A stretch of 32,513 nt of DNA from Brevinema andersonii (GCF_900112165.1 NZ_FOKY01000011.1:1-32513); one strand, 5' to 3'; positions 14,439 to 27,337 are shown, counted from the stretch's first letter. Program-made: numbers and translations. The notes: generated from the sequence alone by a model not told the origin.

Positions 14439-16169
14439 CTAAAATCCTGTTCTTTTAAATTCTTTGTCGAGGAAAGGGCGGCTTATTTTGATAGTAATCG
14501 GGCGTCCATGAGGGCATGATAACGGACAGCTAAGTATTTGCCATTCTCTCAAAAGCTCTTGGATTTCTTCTAGAGACAGAAGCTCTCCTGATTTGACAGA
14601 TCCTTTACATGCGATCATTTTACAGGTTTCATCCCATATGTATGATTCATTCAAAGAAGTGTTTTTGTTAAGGTCAAGTAGGTCTCTTAGTATGGTTTCA
14701 ATTCTAGAGGGTGATAAAAATGAAGGAATAGCATCAATAGAAAAAGCTGTTTCACTTATTCGTGTGTGGCTGAAGCCTAATTTTTCAAAGGACAACCCTT
14801 CAAAGATATCAGCTTCAGTTTTGCTAACCTCAAAAATATAAGGAATAATAGTTTGTCGTTCGATAGAGATATTGTACATTTTTTTTAGTTTTTCATACCG
14901 GATTCTCTCATGCATAGCATGAAAATCCACCAAAATCATTATATGGGCTGATTCAAATATAAGATAAGTGGAAAATATGGTGCCAATATATTGTGCTGAA
15001 AAAATTTGGCTTTCTATAGGCGAAGAGGAAACATCTGATTCAAAGAGAGAAACATGCTGGGAATGACTGCTCGATTTCTGTGATGGTGAAAAATTATAAA
15101 GAGGCATACGAGTTTGTACAGGCATACTATAATTTTTTCGAATAGTAATATTATCATCCTTCGTAATAGTGATTCCTCCATTGTTTGTTGCTTTTTCTAT
15201 GCCTTGCCGAATGCTCCGCCTAATAATGTCTGCAATAAGACGTTCATTTTCGAAACGTACTTCTTTTTTTTGAGGATGTACGTTGAAGTCTATATGTTTT
15301 GGATCCATGTCAAGATAAAGAAAAAGTGCAGGAAATCGGTTGGGTGGCAGTAGGTTATTATATGCCAAATGAACTTGCTGGCGCAACCCCTGCCATTCTA
15401 TGGGCCTATTGTTGATGAATAGAAATTGATGGGAACGTGTCGGCTTATACCAGGATGGATGCGAAATAAATCCCCATGCTGAAATATAAGCTTCTTGGTA
15501 ATTAAAAGAATATAAAATATCTTTTGTATCAGGGAAAAGATAATGAATACGTTCTAATATATTCTGTACTGGAAATAGGCGGTATTTTTGTTCATTATTA
15601 TGATGTAGTGAGAAGTCGGTATGAGGATGAGCTAAGGTTTTTTTTATGAATTCTTGTACGCAGGCTCGATATTCGCCACTGTCCGTGCCTAAAAATTTTA
15701 GTCGAGCGGGTGTCGTTTTGAAAAGATCAGCAATAGTAATTTGGGTTCCGGAATTCATTCCTTTTGGAAGGACATTTTTTTTCTCTCCGAATTCAATAGT
15801 ATAGCTACTACCGAATTCTTGTTTAGCAGGCTTGGAAGATATTGTTAATGAAGAGACTTCTGCTAAGCTAGCTAAAGCTTCGCCTCGAAAGCCAAATGTA
15901 GAAAGTGTTTGTAGATCATCAAAGACGGAAATTTTACTAGTAGCATGCAAAACTGGAGCAAGGGTAATTTGCTCTTCTCTGATTCCAACTCCGTTATCCG
16001 TAATTACTATTTGATTTTTCCCTCCTGCAATGAGTTCTACTGAGATTAAGTTAGCTCCAGCATCAATGGCATTATCCAGAAGTTCACGTACAGCAGAAGC
16101 TGGACGTTCGATAACTTCTCCGGCAGCAATCTTCATAATAGTAGAAGGATCCAATAAGCAGATAGACAT
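14439..16169 (-). CDS. mutL: DNA mismatch repair protein MutL
   Basis: A 576-residue GHKL-type ATPase that couples mismatch recognition by MutS to strand incision. The N-terminal domain has KIAAGEVIERPASAVREL, DNAIDAGAN, DNGVGI and TFGFRGEALASLAEVS. After a poorly conserved linker (about 330-385), the C-terminal domain has VDFHAMHERIRYE, a variant of the endonuclease motif DQHA(x)2E(x)4E with Phe for Gln, and ends with CPHGRP and FKRTGF, suggesting an endonuclease-type MutL as in bacteria without MutH. ATG at 16169 is preferred; a TTG directly before it is also in frame. AGGA lies just upstream. The lgt stop is three bases before the start. Confidence 0.95.
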   Translation of the reverse strand: MSICLLDPSTIMKIAAGEVIERPASAVRELLDNAIDAGANLISVELIAGGKNQIVITDNGVGIREEQITLAPVLHATSKISVFDDLQTLSTFGFRGEALASLAEVSSLTISSKPAKQEFGSSYTIEFGEKKNVLPKGMNSGTQITIADLFKTTPARLKFLGTDSGEYRACVQEFIKKTLAHPHTDFSLHHNNEQKYRLFPVQNILERIHYLFPDTKDILYSFNYQEAYISAWGFISHPSWYKPTRSHQFLFINNRPIEWQGLRQQVHLAYNNLLPPNRFPALFLYLDMDPKHIDFNVHPQKKEVRFENERLIADIIRRSIRQGIEKATNNGGITITKDDNITIRKNYSMPVQTRMPLYNFSPSQKSSSHSQHVSLFESDVSSSPIESQIFSAQYIGTIFSTYLIFESAHIMILVDFHAMHERIRYEKLKKMYNISIERQTIIPYIFEVSKTEADIFEGLSFEKLGFSHTRISETAFSIDAIPSFLSPSRIETILRDLLDLNKNTSLNESYIWDETCKMIACKGSVKSGELLSLEEIQELLREWQILSCPLSCPHGRPITIKISRPFLDKEFKRTGF

Positions 16170-16172
16170 CAA

Positions 16173-17150
16173 TTAAATCCTAATAATATTGGGTTTTTTG
16201 TTTTTGAGGGTGTAAATTAATAAAATAATTCCGATTATTACCATCGGAAATGTAAGCGTCATACCTACTGTCAGCCAATTACCAGCAATAAATCCTATTT
16301 GAATATCAGGTTCTCTGAAAAATTCTGTAATAATTCGTGAAATTCCATATAAAATAAGAAATGTAGCTGTTAGAAAACCTTTATATCGCGATTGCGGAAT
16401 TTTATAGTATAAAATCATCTGCACAGTTAAAGTAAATAATCCTTCCAGTAATATATGATATAATTGGGATGGATGCCTAGGTACCTGAATGTATGTAGCA
16501 TTATTGATTGTGTATTCAGTAATGTTAGGAATAAGTTGCAATTGTACGGCATCAATAAAGGGTTGAGCTTTTTCCAAAGGCAATACGGTAGCTCCAAGAT
16601 GCCCTAATTCTGGTCTTCGCGGAAATACCATGCCCCATGGCATAGTAGTGGGTCTGCCGTAAAGTTCGCCGTTGATGAAGTTGCCAAATCGTCCGAATGC
16701 AAGCCCCATAGGAACTGAAACTAATACAATATCTGACAATTCCAATAAGCTGAAAGGTTTAAGAATTGAGTGACGGATTTTGAGTGCAGCAAATGCTCCT
16801 ATGTACGAACCAATAAATGCACCATGAAAACTCATACCCCCTTCCCATACTTTGAAGATAGCTATGGGATTCTCAGAAAAATAGTATTCAAAATTGTAAA
16901 AAAGCACATATCCTAAACGTCCTCCTAAAAGTACACCGAGCATAATATAAAATGAAAAATCACTTAAAAATTCGTTGTTAGTCGATAATTTATTATCTTT
17001 AGCAAAAGAAATTCTATTTTTCGCACATTCACGTTTTGTCCACCAATAAGAAAATAAAAAACCGAAAATATACATTAAGCTGTACCAGCGTATTCCAAAA
17101 TCTCCAATCCGGAATAGTGCTGTTGATATAGCAGGGTGGGTTAAATACAT
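16173..17150 (-). CDS. lgt: Prolipoprotein diacylglyceryl transferase
   Basis: A 325-residue inner-membrane enzyme that transfers diacylglycerol from phosphatidylglycerol to the lipobox cysteine, the first step in lipoprotein maturation. GGMSFHGAFIGSYIGAF contains the essential histidine, RFGNFINGELYGRPT is the Lgt signature, and HPSQLYHILLEG follows. About seven hydrophobic segments are visible. The start at 17150 (MYLTHPAIST) is chosen over an upstream in-frame ATG because GAGG lies five bases before it and the longer version would run into rnr. Relevant substrates include the five predicted lipoproteins in this window. Confidence 0.95.
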   Translation of the reverse strand: MYLTHPAISTALFRIGDFGIRWYSLMYIFGFLFSYWWTKRECAKNRISFAKDNKLSTNNEFLSDFSFYIMLGVLLGGRLGYVLFYNFEYYFSENPIAIFKVWEGGMSFHGAFIGSYIGAFAALKIRHSILKPFSLLELSDIVLVSVPMGLAFGRFGNFINGELYGRPTTMPWGMVFPRRPELGHLGATVLPLEKAQPFIDAVQLQLIPNITEYTINNATYIQVPRHPSQLYHILLEGLFTLTVQMILYYKIPQSRYKGFLTATFLILYGISRIITEFFREPDIQIGFIAGNWLTVGMTLTFPMVIIGIILLIYTLKNKKPNIIRI

Positions 17151-17163
17151 AAATACCTCACTG

Positions 17164-18894
17164 TTAAGGATGAATAAATTCTGCATCAATAAAACAACGT
17201 TCCATATTGATTTTTGTAATGCGGATACGGACCTTATTGCCAAGCCTATATATTTTAGTGCCGCGTTTATTTTTTGCGAGCAAATTTTCTTCGTCGAATA
17301 TCATATAATCATTCATCGCGGCATAACGGATCATTGCTTCTATGCCAGTGCCTTCCATTTCAACAAAAATTCCAAAATTTGCTATGGAACTAATAATTCC
17401 TGCAAATTCTTGACCTTCGTAAGGTTTCATGTAGCGGGCTGCTTTAATTTTAAAAAAATCCCGTTCTGCTTCCATGGCAATCCGCTCTTGTGCAGAAATA
17501 TGCTGTGCAATTTTATCAAGTTCATTTTCAGTGTAAGGCTGCTTGGCATTGTGTGATGAAAATAGAAAAAATTTTATTAGCCGATGAACAACAAGATCAG
17601 CATAACGGCGAATCGGAGATGTAAAATGTGCATACAATGGAAAACTTAATCCAAAATGTCCGATATTTTCGCGATGATAAACAGCTTGTGCCATAGATCT
17701 CAAAACTAAAACTTCTCCACTCATTTTTAGCGGGGAAGTTTCCAGAGATGCAAGAAACAATTGAATATCTTGTGGACGTGGTATATCTGGTAATTTGACT
17801 CCAAGTTTAGCAGCGAATTTTTTTAAATCCTTATATTTTTCTGGAGGAGGTGTATCGTGTATTCGAAATAAACCTAATTTTTTTTTAGTAAGAAAATCAC
17901 CAACTGCCTGGTTGGCACTAAGCATAAATTCTTCAATAAGCCTTTCCGAATCTAATCTGTCTTTTTGGTAGATTTTGGTAGGATTGCCATTTTTGTCTAA
18001 TATAATTTTTCTTTCTTTGAAATTAAAATCAATGCTTCCATTATTAATTCTTTTTTTGTATAGAATTTTATAAAATTCTTTCATGAGATTAATATTTTTT
18101 TGCAAAACAGGATCTGTTTCTGTTTGATTATTCATAATTGCTTGTACTTTTTGATAAGTCAATCGATAATGTGAACAAATCCATGTTGGTATAATGTTAT
18201 ATTTCAATACTTCACCGTTTTTATTAAATGTAATGAAAATGCTCAATGTTCGTTTATTTTCTTTAGGATTCAAGCTGCATAAATCGTTTGATAATTCTTT
18301 CGGCAACATCGGAATCACTTTATTAATGAAATAATAACTATTAGCTCTTTTATATGCTTCTTTATCTAGAATTGAATTTTGAGGCACATAATAGGAGACA
18401 TCTGCAATATGTACGCCTAATGTCCATTTACCAAAGAAGTGTTTTTGGATACTGATTGCATCATCTAAATCTTTTGAATCTTCACCATCAATAGTAATTA
18501 TAAATTCTTTTTTTAGATCTTGGCGATAAGTATCTTGCGATTTCCCCCAAATTTTCTCTTTGATTTCTTGAGTGGCACCAAAAGAAAATTTTTCAGGTAA
18601 AGAGTAGCGATCTTTGATAAGAGTGAAATCATCTTCAACTTTACCTGCTGTTAAAATTGGTTTGGTATGTCTCGGAGCTGCATTAGAATGAGAAGTACAT
18701 AAAGATAGATCAATAATTTTTATTGTACCTTTTTTTAAATTAATATTTATTGCACCATATTGTTTCCACTGTTTTAAGTAATGCTGAACGTTTTTTTTTT
18801 CTTTTGGTATTGTTATATTCAAATGTTTGTAAATTGAAGCAATATCTAATTCTTTTTTGTCTGATAGAAAATGAAGCAAATTTTTCTGTAACAA
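17164..18894 (-). CDS. rnr: Ribonuclease R family exoribonuclease, short form
   Basis: A 576-residue RNase II/R-family 3'-5' exoribonuclease. A winged-helix-like N-terminus (about 1-60) is followed directly by a short linker, the RNB catalytic domain from about 130 (ITIDGEDSKDLDDAI with the metal-binding aspartates, GVHIADVSYYV, YAHFTSPIRRYADLVVHRL) and a single C-terminal S1 domain (GQEFAGIISSIANFGIFVEM). It is some 150-250 residues shorter than typical RNase R because most of the N-terminal cold-shock region is missing and there is no basic tail. The start is TTG at 18894, strongly supported by AAGGAG seven bases upstream. Thirteen bases separate its stop from lgt. Confidence 0.9.
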   Translation of the reverse strand: MLQKNLLHFLSDKKELDIASIYKHLNITIPKEKKNVQHYLKQWKQYGAININLKKGTIKIIDLSLCTSHSNAAPRHTKPILTAGKVEDDFTLIKDRYSLPEKFSFGATQEIKEKIWGKSQDTYRQDLKKEFIITIDGEDSKDLDDAISIQKHFFGKWTLGVHIADVSYYVPQNSILDKEAYKRANSYYFINKVIPMLPKELSNDLCSLNPKENKRTLSIFITFNKNGEVLKYNIIPTWICSHYRLTYQKVQAIMNNQTETDPVLQKNINLMKEFYKILYKKRINNGSIDFNFKERKIILDKNGNPTKIYQKDRLDSERLIEEFMLSANQAVGDFLTKKKLGLFRIHDTPPPEKYKDLKKFAAKLGVKLPDIPRPQDIQLFLASLETSPLKMSGEVLVLRSMAQAVYHRENIGHFGLSFPLYAHFTSPIRRYADLVVHRLIKFFLFSSHNAKQPYTENELDKIAQHISAQERIAMEAERDFFKIKAARYMKPYEGQEFAGIISSIANFGIFVEMEGTGIEAMIRYAAMNDYMIFDEENLLAKNKRGTKIYRLGNKVRIRITKINMERCFIDAEFIHP

Positions 18895-18923
18895 TCTGAT
18901 ACTCCTTTTTAATGCAAGAATAG

Positions 18924-20378
18924 TTAGTTTTGCATTAATTGTTTTTGATAATTATTATAGGCTTTATTCAGTTTGTTTTTATATGTAATAATACCAGAAT
19001 CAGACCACGAAATTTTAAAATCTTCTATTAATTTATTTCTTAATTCTAATAATTTTGCATAATGACGATTATATAAAATTGTCTGTTCTAATTCCTGCTT
19101 AGATTCAGCAAAAGTTTTAAAAATAGGATTGTCATTTTTATCATAATTTTTGATTGGCCTGTTGTTAGTATTTGCATAAAATTCCTGTAATTCTGCCATA
19201 GTAATATTTTTATCAATGGAACTAAAGAGTTTCTCTCCTAAAATTTGTTGAGCTGTTTCAAGATCCAATGTTTGTTCTTGTTCTGCTAGGATATCTTTGT
19301 ATTCTTTGGTTTGTTTAATATTAGAGTTATATCCTTTGTACATTATAGCAATTTGATAAATTGTAGCATTTCTGCCGCTTCGTTCTGGTGATGCTAAAAG
19401 TTTTAGAATTTCTAAATTATCTAATTCTTGGGCAAACCCCAGAATAGGCAAGATTTCTTTAATTTGGGAAAGTGAATATTTCTTTTTCCAGATACTAATG
19501 ATAGGTGTTTTTTCAGAAATTTTTGATACATTGTTTGTTTTGTTATGAATAATTACTTTATCACCGTCTAGTGAATACAAATATTTAATATTTTGGTTGA
19601 GATAATCATATAGTAATGTTTGCCGTGCCGGAGAAAATTCATAGGTATCAATGTCTTGAATACTTGATGTTTTTGCAGGGTTGTGAATATAAATAACATA
19701 ATAACCATGAATGCCTTCAATTACTTCAGGGTAAAGTCCAGTTGCTTTTTCACTAAAAATAGTTTCATCTAGATCAGGATAGGTTCCTTTAATAATTTCG
19801 CCTAAATATCCGCCATTATCGGCACCTAAAGGTTCCTGAGAAATTGCTTCTGCTGTATTCCCAAATTCTTCAATAATATTAGAAGATAATGATAATTTAT
19901 TGAGTGTCTCTAACGCTTGTTGTAAATTGTTTTTATTAGAAATTTCATCTTCTGTTTTTTTGAAAAAAATTCGAGAAACTTCTGCAGATTGTACTTTTTG
20001 AGAGTTTATTGCTTTTTTTATTAGTTCTTGACCTTTTTGATAACCTAATTGATAAGGTAAAGTTTTTATTAATTGCTCTTTTTTCTCAATAAATTGAGGA
20101 TCTTGTTGGTAATTGGATATTTTTTGTGCTTCAAGAGGTAATAAAATAGGATCTAATGAAGTTAATAAAATATAGTTTCTTAATAGATCATCATTAGTTT
20201 GCATTTGATCTATTTTTTCTGCTGAAATATGGGGGAAAAAAGCTTGTATATCTTTAATTGCCTGATTTACCGTAATATAAGATGTTTTTTGACCATTATG
20301 ATAACTGATTAATTTTTGTTGAATGCCACATGCTGTTATTAAAAGAAAAATAATAAACAATTTGATATTTTTTTGCAT
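18924..20378 (-). CDS. Parvulin-like peptidyl-prolyl isomerase lipoprotein
   Basis: A 484-residue protein with signal and lipobox LLITAC (Cys17). A parvulin (rotamase) domain is visible at about 128-255: VQSAEVSRIFFKK at the start, then PLGADNGGYLGEI and EVIEGIHGYYVIYIHNP at its end, the usual PpiC/PrsA/SurA order. A helical N-terminal arm (20-125) and a long C-terminal half (260-484) form the chaperone part. It probably assists folding of exported proteins in the periplasm. It is the first gene of the operon, with the promoter at 20396-20423 and AGGAG before the ATG; co-transcription with lgt fits an envelope biogenesis theme. Confidence 0.82.
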   Translation of the reverse strand: MQKNIKLFIIFLLITACGIQQKLISYHNGQKTSYITVNQAIKDIQAFFPHISAEKIDQMQTNDDLLRNYILLTSLDPILLPLEAQKISNYQQDPQFIEKKEQLIKTLPYQLGYQKGQELIKKAINSQKVQSAEVSRIFFKKTEDEISNKNNLQQALETLNKLSLSSNIIEEFGNTAEAISQEPLGADNGGYLGEIIKGTYPDLDETIFSEKATGLYPEVIEGIHGYYVIYIHNPAKTSSIQDIDTYEFSPARQTLLYDYLNQNIKYLYSLDGDKVIIHNKTNNVSKISEKTPIISIWKKKYSLSQIKEILPILGFAQELDNLEILKLLASPERSGRNATIYQIAIMYKGYNSNIKQTKEYKDILAEQEQTLDLETAQQILGEKLFSSIDKNITMAELQEFYANTNNRPIKNYDKNDNPIFKTFAESKQELEQTILYNRHYAKLLELRNKLIEDFKISWSDSGIITYKNKLNKAYNNYQKQLMQN

Positions 20379-20395
20379 TAAATACTCCTACTCAA

Positions 20396-20423
20396 ATTAT
20401 AGCATAGGCTTAAAGTTTAACAA
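20396..20423 (-). promoter_or_regulatory. Predicted promoter of the envelope operon
   Basis: On the minus strand TTGTTA (20423-20418), 16 bases, TATAAT (20401-20396), then about 17 bases to the ATG at 20378. It is the only strong promoter match upstream of the seven-gene run ending with alr. Confidence 0.6.
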
Positions 20424-20688
20424 ATTATCGGATAAAAATCAAGTTTTTCGAAGTTGATATTTTTGTGATATCAATTCCTTCAAAACAAGAAATTTTTTTT
20501 CCAGAGAAATAAAAATAGAGTAAGATCGGAAAGATAATCAGGATCATTTTTATTTATGGTTGTAAAAAATACCTGTTTTGACTTAATTATGATAGAGTAT
20601 TAGCAAGAATACAAATTCTTTAGGAATACGTTATATTATAAAATATCAAAAATGATGATTTTAGTAGGTAAATATATAAAATAGAGAT
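20424..20688. other. Intergenic region after the TPP-enzyme gene
   Basis: No gene is visible. Two small inverted repeats are present, TTGATAT/ATATCAA at 20454-20474 (7-base loop) and AAGAAT/ATTCTT at 20605-20620 (4-base loop). Neither is followed by a clear T-run, so no terminator for the polysaccharide operon could be assigned. Confidence 0.5.
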
Positions 20689-22470
20689 TTATATTTTTAT
20701 TTTATTGAATATGTTAGATTCCCATTCTTTTTTATCTAGAAAGGGAAACATATCTTCTAATGATGGTGAAATCATCGTCCCATCCTCTAATTTTTTAGCT
20801 AACAGTTTGGGGGTAAAAATATAATCATCATTTGTAATTATTTCACATAAAGCTGGTCCTTTGATGTTGAGAAAATCTGTTAATTGTGATTTTAAATTTT
20901 GGGGATCAGAAATTCGTATACTAAAAATATTAAAAGCTTCTCCAATTTTATTGAATTCCGGAATACCAACCCCACTTTTTTCGGATACACCAGTCATGTT
21001 CCCTTTAAAAAAATTATTTTGAGTCTGCTTTATAGAAATATAGCCATTATTATTAATGATAAAAATTTTTATCGGCAGATCATAGTGTTTTATTGTTTGA
21101 AGTTCTTGAATGTTCATCATTATAGAGCCATCACCTTCTAGACAAATAATCTGACGCCCTTTGCCGCTCAAACAAGCGCCTATAGCAGCAGGTAACCCAT
21201 ATCCCATTGATGCATTTCCTGAGTTGCATAATACTCTTTGCTCGCTATGAAAATTAGCAGCTTGGAATAGTGTCAAACTAGCTGTAGCGTTTGCTGAAAC
21301 AATAATGGCATCTTTGTCTAATAATCCCAACATTTCCATCGTAAACCCGTAAGGATTGATTTGGTTGTTTGAATGCTGGTATTCTGGATTGATCGATGGA
21401 TGATATTTGTCTTGTAAATTTTTGCAAAATGCCAGCCATTTAGGTCGTTCTATAATAGGAGTTTTCTCAGCAATCAGAGATAAAAATTGTGATAGATCAG
21501 CTTGAATCTTGAGGTCAGGAATAATAGTGGGCTTTTCGAGCTCGGCGGAATCAATATCGACAACAATTTTATAAGCATTTTTCGCATAATTTTCATAATT
21601 GTAGCTGACTTGACGAATATTGTTGCGTGTTCCTAAGCATAAAATAAGATCTGCGTTTTGCAAAGTGAAATTGCCAGCCCTTTGACCTAAAGTGCCGATA
21701 CGACCTGCAAAATTTGGGTGATTGTCAGGTAAAAGTCCCATACCGTTAAAAGTAGTGACCACAGGGATTTTCATTTTGTTCAGCAATTGAAGAAAGCTAG
21801 ATTCTTGTCTTGATAAATGGATACCGTGTCCTGCAATAATAAGAGGTTTTTCTGCTTTCTGTAATTGTACCAGAATATCATCTATTTTAAAATTATAGTT
21901 GTTGTTTTGTGGAGGAATAAAAGGTTTTAAAAGATTTTCATCGATCATTGCACTTTGGATGTTTAATGGAATGTCTAACCAAACAGGGCCTTTTCTGCCT
22001 GTTGTAGCATAATAAATGGCTTGATCCAGATGGTAACCAATAAGTAAAGGATCATCAACCAAAGCAGCATATTTCGTGAGAGGTTGGACTATTTTTATAA
22101 TATTTGTTTCTTGATCTCCTAATTGTCTTAAATTGAGATGAGGACAGGAATAAACAGTGGTTTCTAGTTTGACTTGACCTGATATATATAATACAGGTAC
22201 ACTGTCTGTCCATTGTCCAAAAACACCATTCAAGCAATTTAATCCACCGGGTCCTGTAGTTATGTTGACTACAGCTAATTCTTGATTAATACGTGCATAA
22301 CCCTCTGCCATAAATGCTAAGGCTTGCTCATTATGGGCGGTGGTATAAGGAATAGCTCGACCGAAACTATCATTAAGATGCATCGAACCGCCACCAGAAA
22401 TCAGAAAAATATTATTTATGTTGTACTTTTGTTTTAATCTCTGGGCAATATAGTCAGAAACTTTAATCAT
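20689..22470 (-). CDS. Acetolactate-synthase-like TPP enzyme of the glycan locus
   Basis: A 593-residue thiamine pyrophosphate enzyme with the three-domain layout of acetolactate synthase. The catalytic glutamate is Glu48 in TAHNEQALAFMAEGYAR, TTGPGGLNCLNG follows, and the TPP/Mg motif GDGSIMMN ... INNNGY lies at about 450-480. The start at 22470 is set by AAGGAG five bases upstream. It belongs to the group found in O-antigen clusters rather than to branched-chain amino acid synthesis, as no small subunit or ilv gene is near. Together with RfbH (31192-32511) it recalls YerE, the TPP flavoenzyme that adds a two-carbon branch to a 3,6-dideoxy-4-ketohexose in yersiniose synthesis; that assignment is inference. 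It is separated from the next gene by 177 bases and may have its own promoter. Confidence 0.82.
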   Translation of the reverse strand: MIKVSDYIAQRLKQKYNINNIFLISGGGSMHLNDSFGRAIPYTTAHNEQALAFMAEGYARINQELAVVNITTGPGGLNCLNGVFGQWTDSVPVLYISGQVKLETTVYSCPHLNLRQLGDQETNIIKIVQPLTKYAALVDDPLLIGYHLDQAIYYATTGRKGPVWLDIPLNIQSAMIDENLLKPFIPPQNNNYNFKIDDILVQLQKAEKPLIIAGHGIHLSRQESSFLQLLNKMKIPVVTTFNGMGLLPDNHPNFAGRIGTLGQRAGNFTLQNADLILCLGTRNNIRQVSYNYENYAKNAYKIVVDIDSAELEKPTIIPDLKIQADLSQFLSLIAEKTPIIERPKWLAFCKNLQDKYHPSINPEYQHSNNQINPYGFTMEMLGLLDKDAIIVSANATASLTLFQAANFHSEQRVLCNSGNASMGYGLPAAIGACLSGKGRQIICLEGDGSIMMNIQELQTIKHYDLPIKIFIINNNGYISIKQTQNNFFKGNMTGVSEKSGVGIPEFNKIGEAFNIFSIRISDPQNLKSQLTDFLNIKGPALCEIITNDDYIFTPKLLAKKLEDGTMISPSLEDMFPFLDKKEWESNIFNKIKI

Positions 22471-22647
22471 TATAACTCCTTGGTATTGCGTATAAAATAA
22501 AATTGTCCATGATAAGTGAGTGCAATGCATAATATCTTAGATAAAATTGGTATTTTCCTATATCTCCAAAATTGTATATAGTATTGTTATCGACTATAGT
22601 TAGAGAGTAGTGACGCGAGTGAAATTAGTAAATTTTTCTGGAACCTA

Positions 22648-23813
<1,166 letters not shown>

Positions 23814-23814
<1 letters not shown>

Positions 23815-24902
23815 TATAACCCTCGATTATAAATTTTATGCTTTAATGTTGCGTCATGAGCATATACCGAATCAATGCTGTCAATATAGATAGGATCATC
23901 AGCAGCAATATCATGAAGTAAAATTTCGCCGTTCATGAGTTCACGGCAAGATATTTGTCCTTTCTGCAAAGGAATAGCAAGATAGATATCTTTTTCTGTT
24001 AAGGTTTCTCCAGCTTTTAAGTTACGTTTTGCATAGACACCCCTGACTAGGGCATCTAAATATTCAATTTCTTTTTGAGGAGGGATACGCTTTTGTGACG
24101 GCGAACCCCCACAAATCATTTGAGCTTTTTTATAAGCTTTAATCCAACGATCAAAATCAGCCGGCAGAGAGTTATAAGCTGAAACTTGAATACCGTCATC
24201 GTTAATATCGACATGCCTTTCAAAAGTCCGCGCCCCTTTTGCATAAGCAATCAACATGGTTGATTCGATATCTTCATTATGTTCATGCGTCGAAAATCCA
24301 ATAATTAAATGAGGATAGCGATTTTTTAGAAAATCAATTTGATTGAGTTCCAATTCATGTTTTTCAGAAGGGTAAATTGATACACAATGATTGATACAGA
24401 ATGGGATCTCCCGCTTTGTGAAAAAATGTACTAAATCGTCAATATCCTTAAGCGAAGTACCCCCTGTCGATACAATAACAGGTTTTCGTGTTGTTGCTAT
24501 TTTTTCAATTAATACCCAGTCATTGATATCTGATGATGCAATTTTAATGATATCGATGCCTAAATCAACGCAAGTATCAACTGATTGTTCATCGAATGGA
24601 GTAGACATCGTAATACAACTTGCATCTCGTATTGCTTGAATCAACGTAGCACAATCACTATAATTGAGTTTAGTGTCTATTGTTTTTTTGATATATCTGA
24701 TATCGGTTCTGTGTTGAAAATCTTTGTGAATAAAGCGGTCAACATCGCGAAATTGTAATTTTATTGCTGCTTTAATATTGTTGAATCGCACAATTTTAGA
24801 AAATTCGGAAATTATTTTTTGACCTCTTTTGACATCTCCTAAATGATTATTTGCAACCTCTAGGACAAATAAGTCTTCAAAAATATTATTGATAGACGGC
24901 AT
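23814..24902 (-). CDS. NeuB-family synthase (nonulosonate type)
   Basis: A 362-residue enzyme of the N-acetylneuraminate synthase family, which condenses phosphoenolpyruvate with an amino sugar or related aldose. The barrel shows FVLEVANNHLGDVKRG, AAIKLQFRD, STPFDEQSVD, IIKIASSDI, VSTGGTS, CVSIYPS, IIGFSTHEHN and FERHVDI, all in family order. A C-terminal SAF/antifreeze-like domain (about 295-350, YAKRNLKAGETLTEKDI) is present. No epimerase (NeuC) or CMP-transferase (NeuA) is in the window, so the product (sialic acid, legionaminic-type or another 2-keto sugar) is unknown. AAGGAG lies before the ATG, just after the kinase stop. Confidence 0.88.
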
Positions 24903-24913
24903 TTTATACTCCT

Positions 24914-26206
<1,293 letters not shown>

Positions 26207-26207
<1 letters not shown>

Positions 26208-27337
26208 TAGAATTCCTCCTTAATAATGTGAGCTATTTCATCCAGTAAATCTTTAGTTAAAGGAATCTGAATAAAAGTGGTTATTCCAATATCACGGATT
26301 AAAACTAATGTCAGTGATTGGCCCATAGTTTTTTTATCTTTTTTGAGCAAGGACTCTAAATGCAGCAAAGGCAAATGGCGAATTTGAGATATCTCTACTA
26401 AAGATACAGAGGATTTTTTTATTTCCTTGTATAATGCAAGATCAAGCATTTTTCTATTGCATGCAAGTTTGTTGGCAATAACAATGCCTGCTGCTACGGC
26501 TTGACCATGAGGAATTTTGTAATCAGATAAAATTTCAAGCGCATGTCCTAATGTATGTCCATAATTCAAGCTTTTTCGGATATTTTTTTCAAATTCATCT
26601 TCTTCTATAATTTCTTTTTTAACATGAAGTGCACTCAAAATTAATTTTTTATAAACTGAATAATCATTTGTTAATGGAATTTTAAGTTCTGAATATAACG
26701 AAAATGTTGCATGTCCACCTGTAATGGATAATTTTAAAATTTCTCCTAATCCTGAATATAATTCCTGACTTGTTAGAGTTTTTAGAAAATTTGGATTGAT
26801 GATGATTTTTGAAGGAGCAGAAAATAAGCCCAATTGATTTTTTGCTTCATTATGGTTAATACCTGTCTTGCCTCCGATGCAACTATCACACATTGCCAGT
26901 AATGTTGTTGGAAAAAATATCCAATTAATTCCTCTTTTGTAGCACGCACCTACAAAAGCACCAATATCTTGTGTAATTCCTCCACCTACTACTACTAAAG
27001 TCTCTGATTTTGAAAATTCTTGTTTTTCCAGAAATTCAATAACCTTTAGGACTGTATGAATTGTTTTATTTGTTTCTACAGCGTCGATTTGAAATATTTT
27101 TTCGTGAGGGATTTGAATATTTTGTTCATAAATTTTGTAAAGATTTTTATCAATCAGGAGAGTATTTCTGTTATTTTCTGTTAGTATTTTGTTGATAGCC
27201 TGAAGTACATCGTTATTTTCATTCCATTCTACCGTATAGTTTTGATGTAAAGATCGAACCGTAAACATATCAATACTACTAAAATTTTTTGGAAGAGAAA
27301 AAGTATGATCTTCAATTTTAAATAACGATTTATTCAT
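26207..27337 (-). CDS. Dehydroquinate-synthase-like sugar phosphate cyclase
   Basis: A 376-residue member of the dehydroquinate synthase fold. VVVGGGITQDIGAFVGACYKRG is the NAD-binding segment, FPTTLLAMCDSCIGGKTGIN and KNQLGLFSAP follow, and the metal ligands are seen as Glu in GLGEILKLSI and His in NYGHTLGHALE and PHGQAVAAG. The usual enzyme makes 3-dehydroquinate for the shikimate pathway, but the position in a glycan operon next to a sugar kinase and an SDR suggests a specialised cyclase making a cyclitol, as do 2-epi-5-epi-valiolone synthases from sedoheptulose 7-phosphate. I cannot separate these from sequence alone. It overlaps the SDR gene by four bases (ATGA), with AGGAGG inside the SDR end. 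Confidence 0.85.

Noticed and set aside
17151-17243. Longer N-terminus for Lgt
   Set aside because: It would read antisense-free but through the end of rnr in another frame, adds sequence unlike the family, and GAGG precedes the ATG at 17150.
20577-20610. Plus-strand promoter beginning TTGACT in the gap after the TPP-enzyme gene
   Set aside because: No acceptable -10 box at 16-18 bases and no plus-strand gene or structured RNA downstream.
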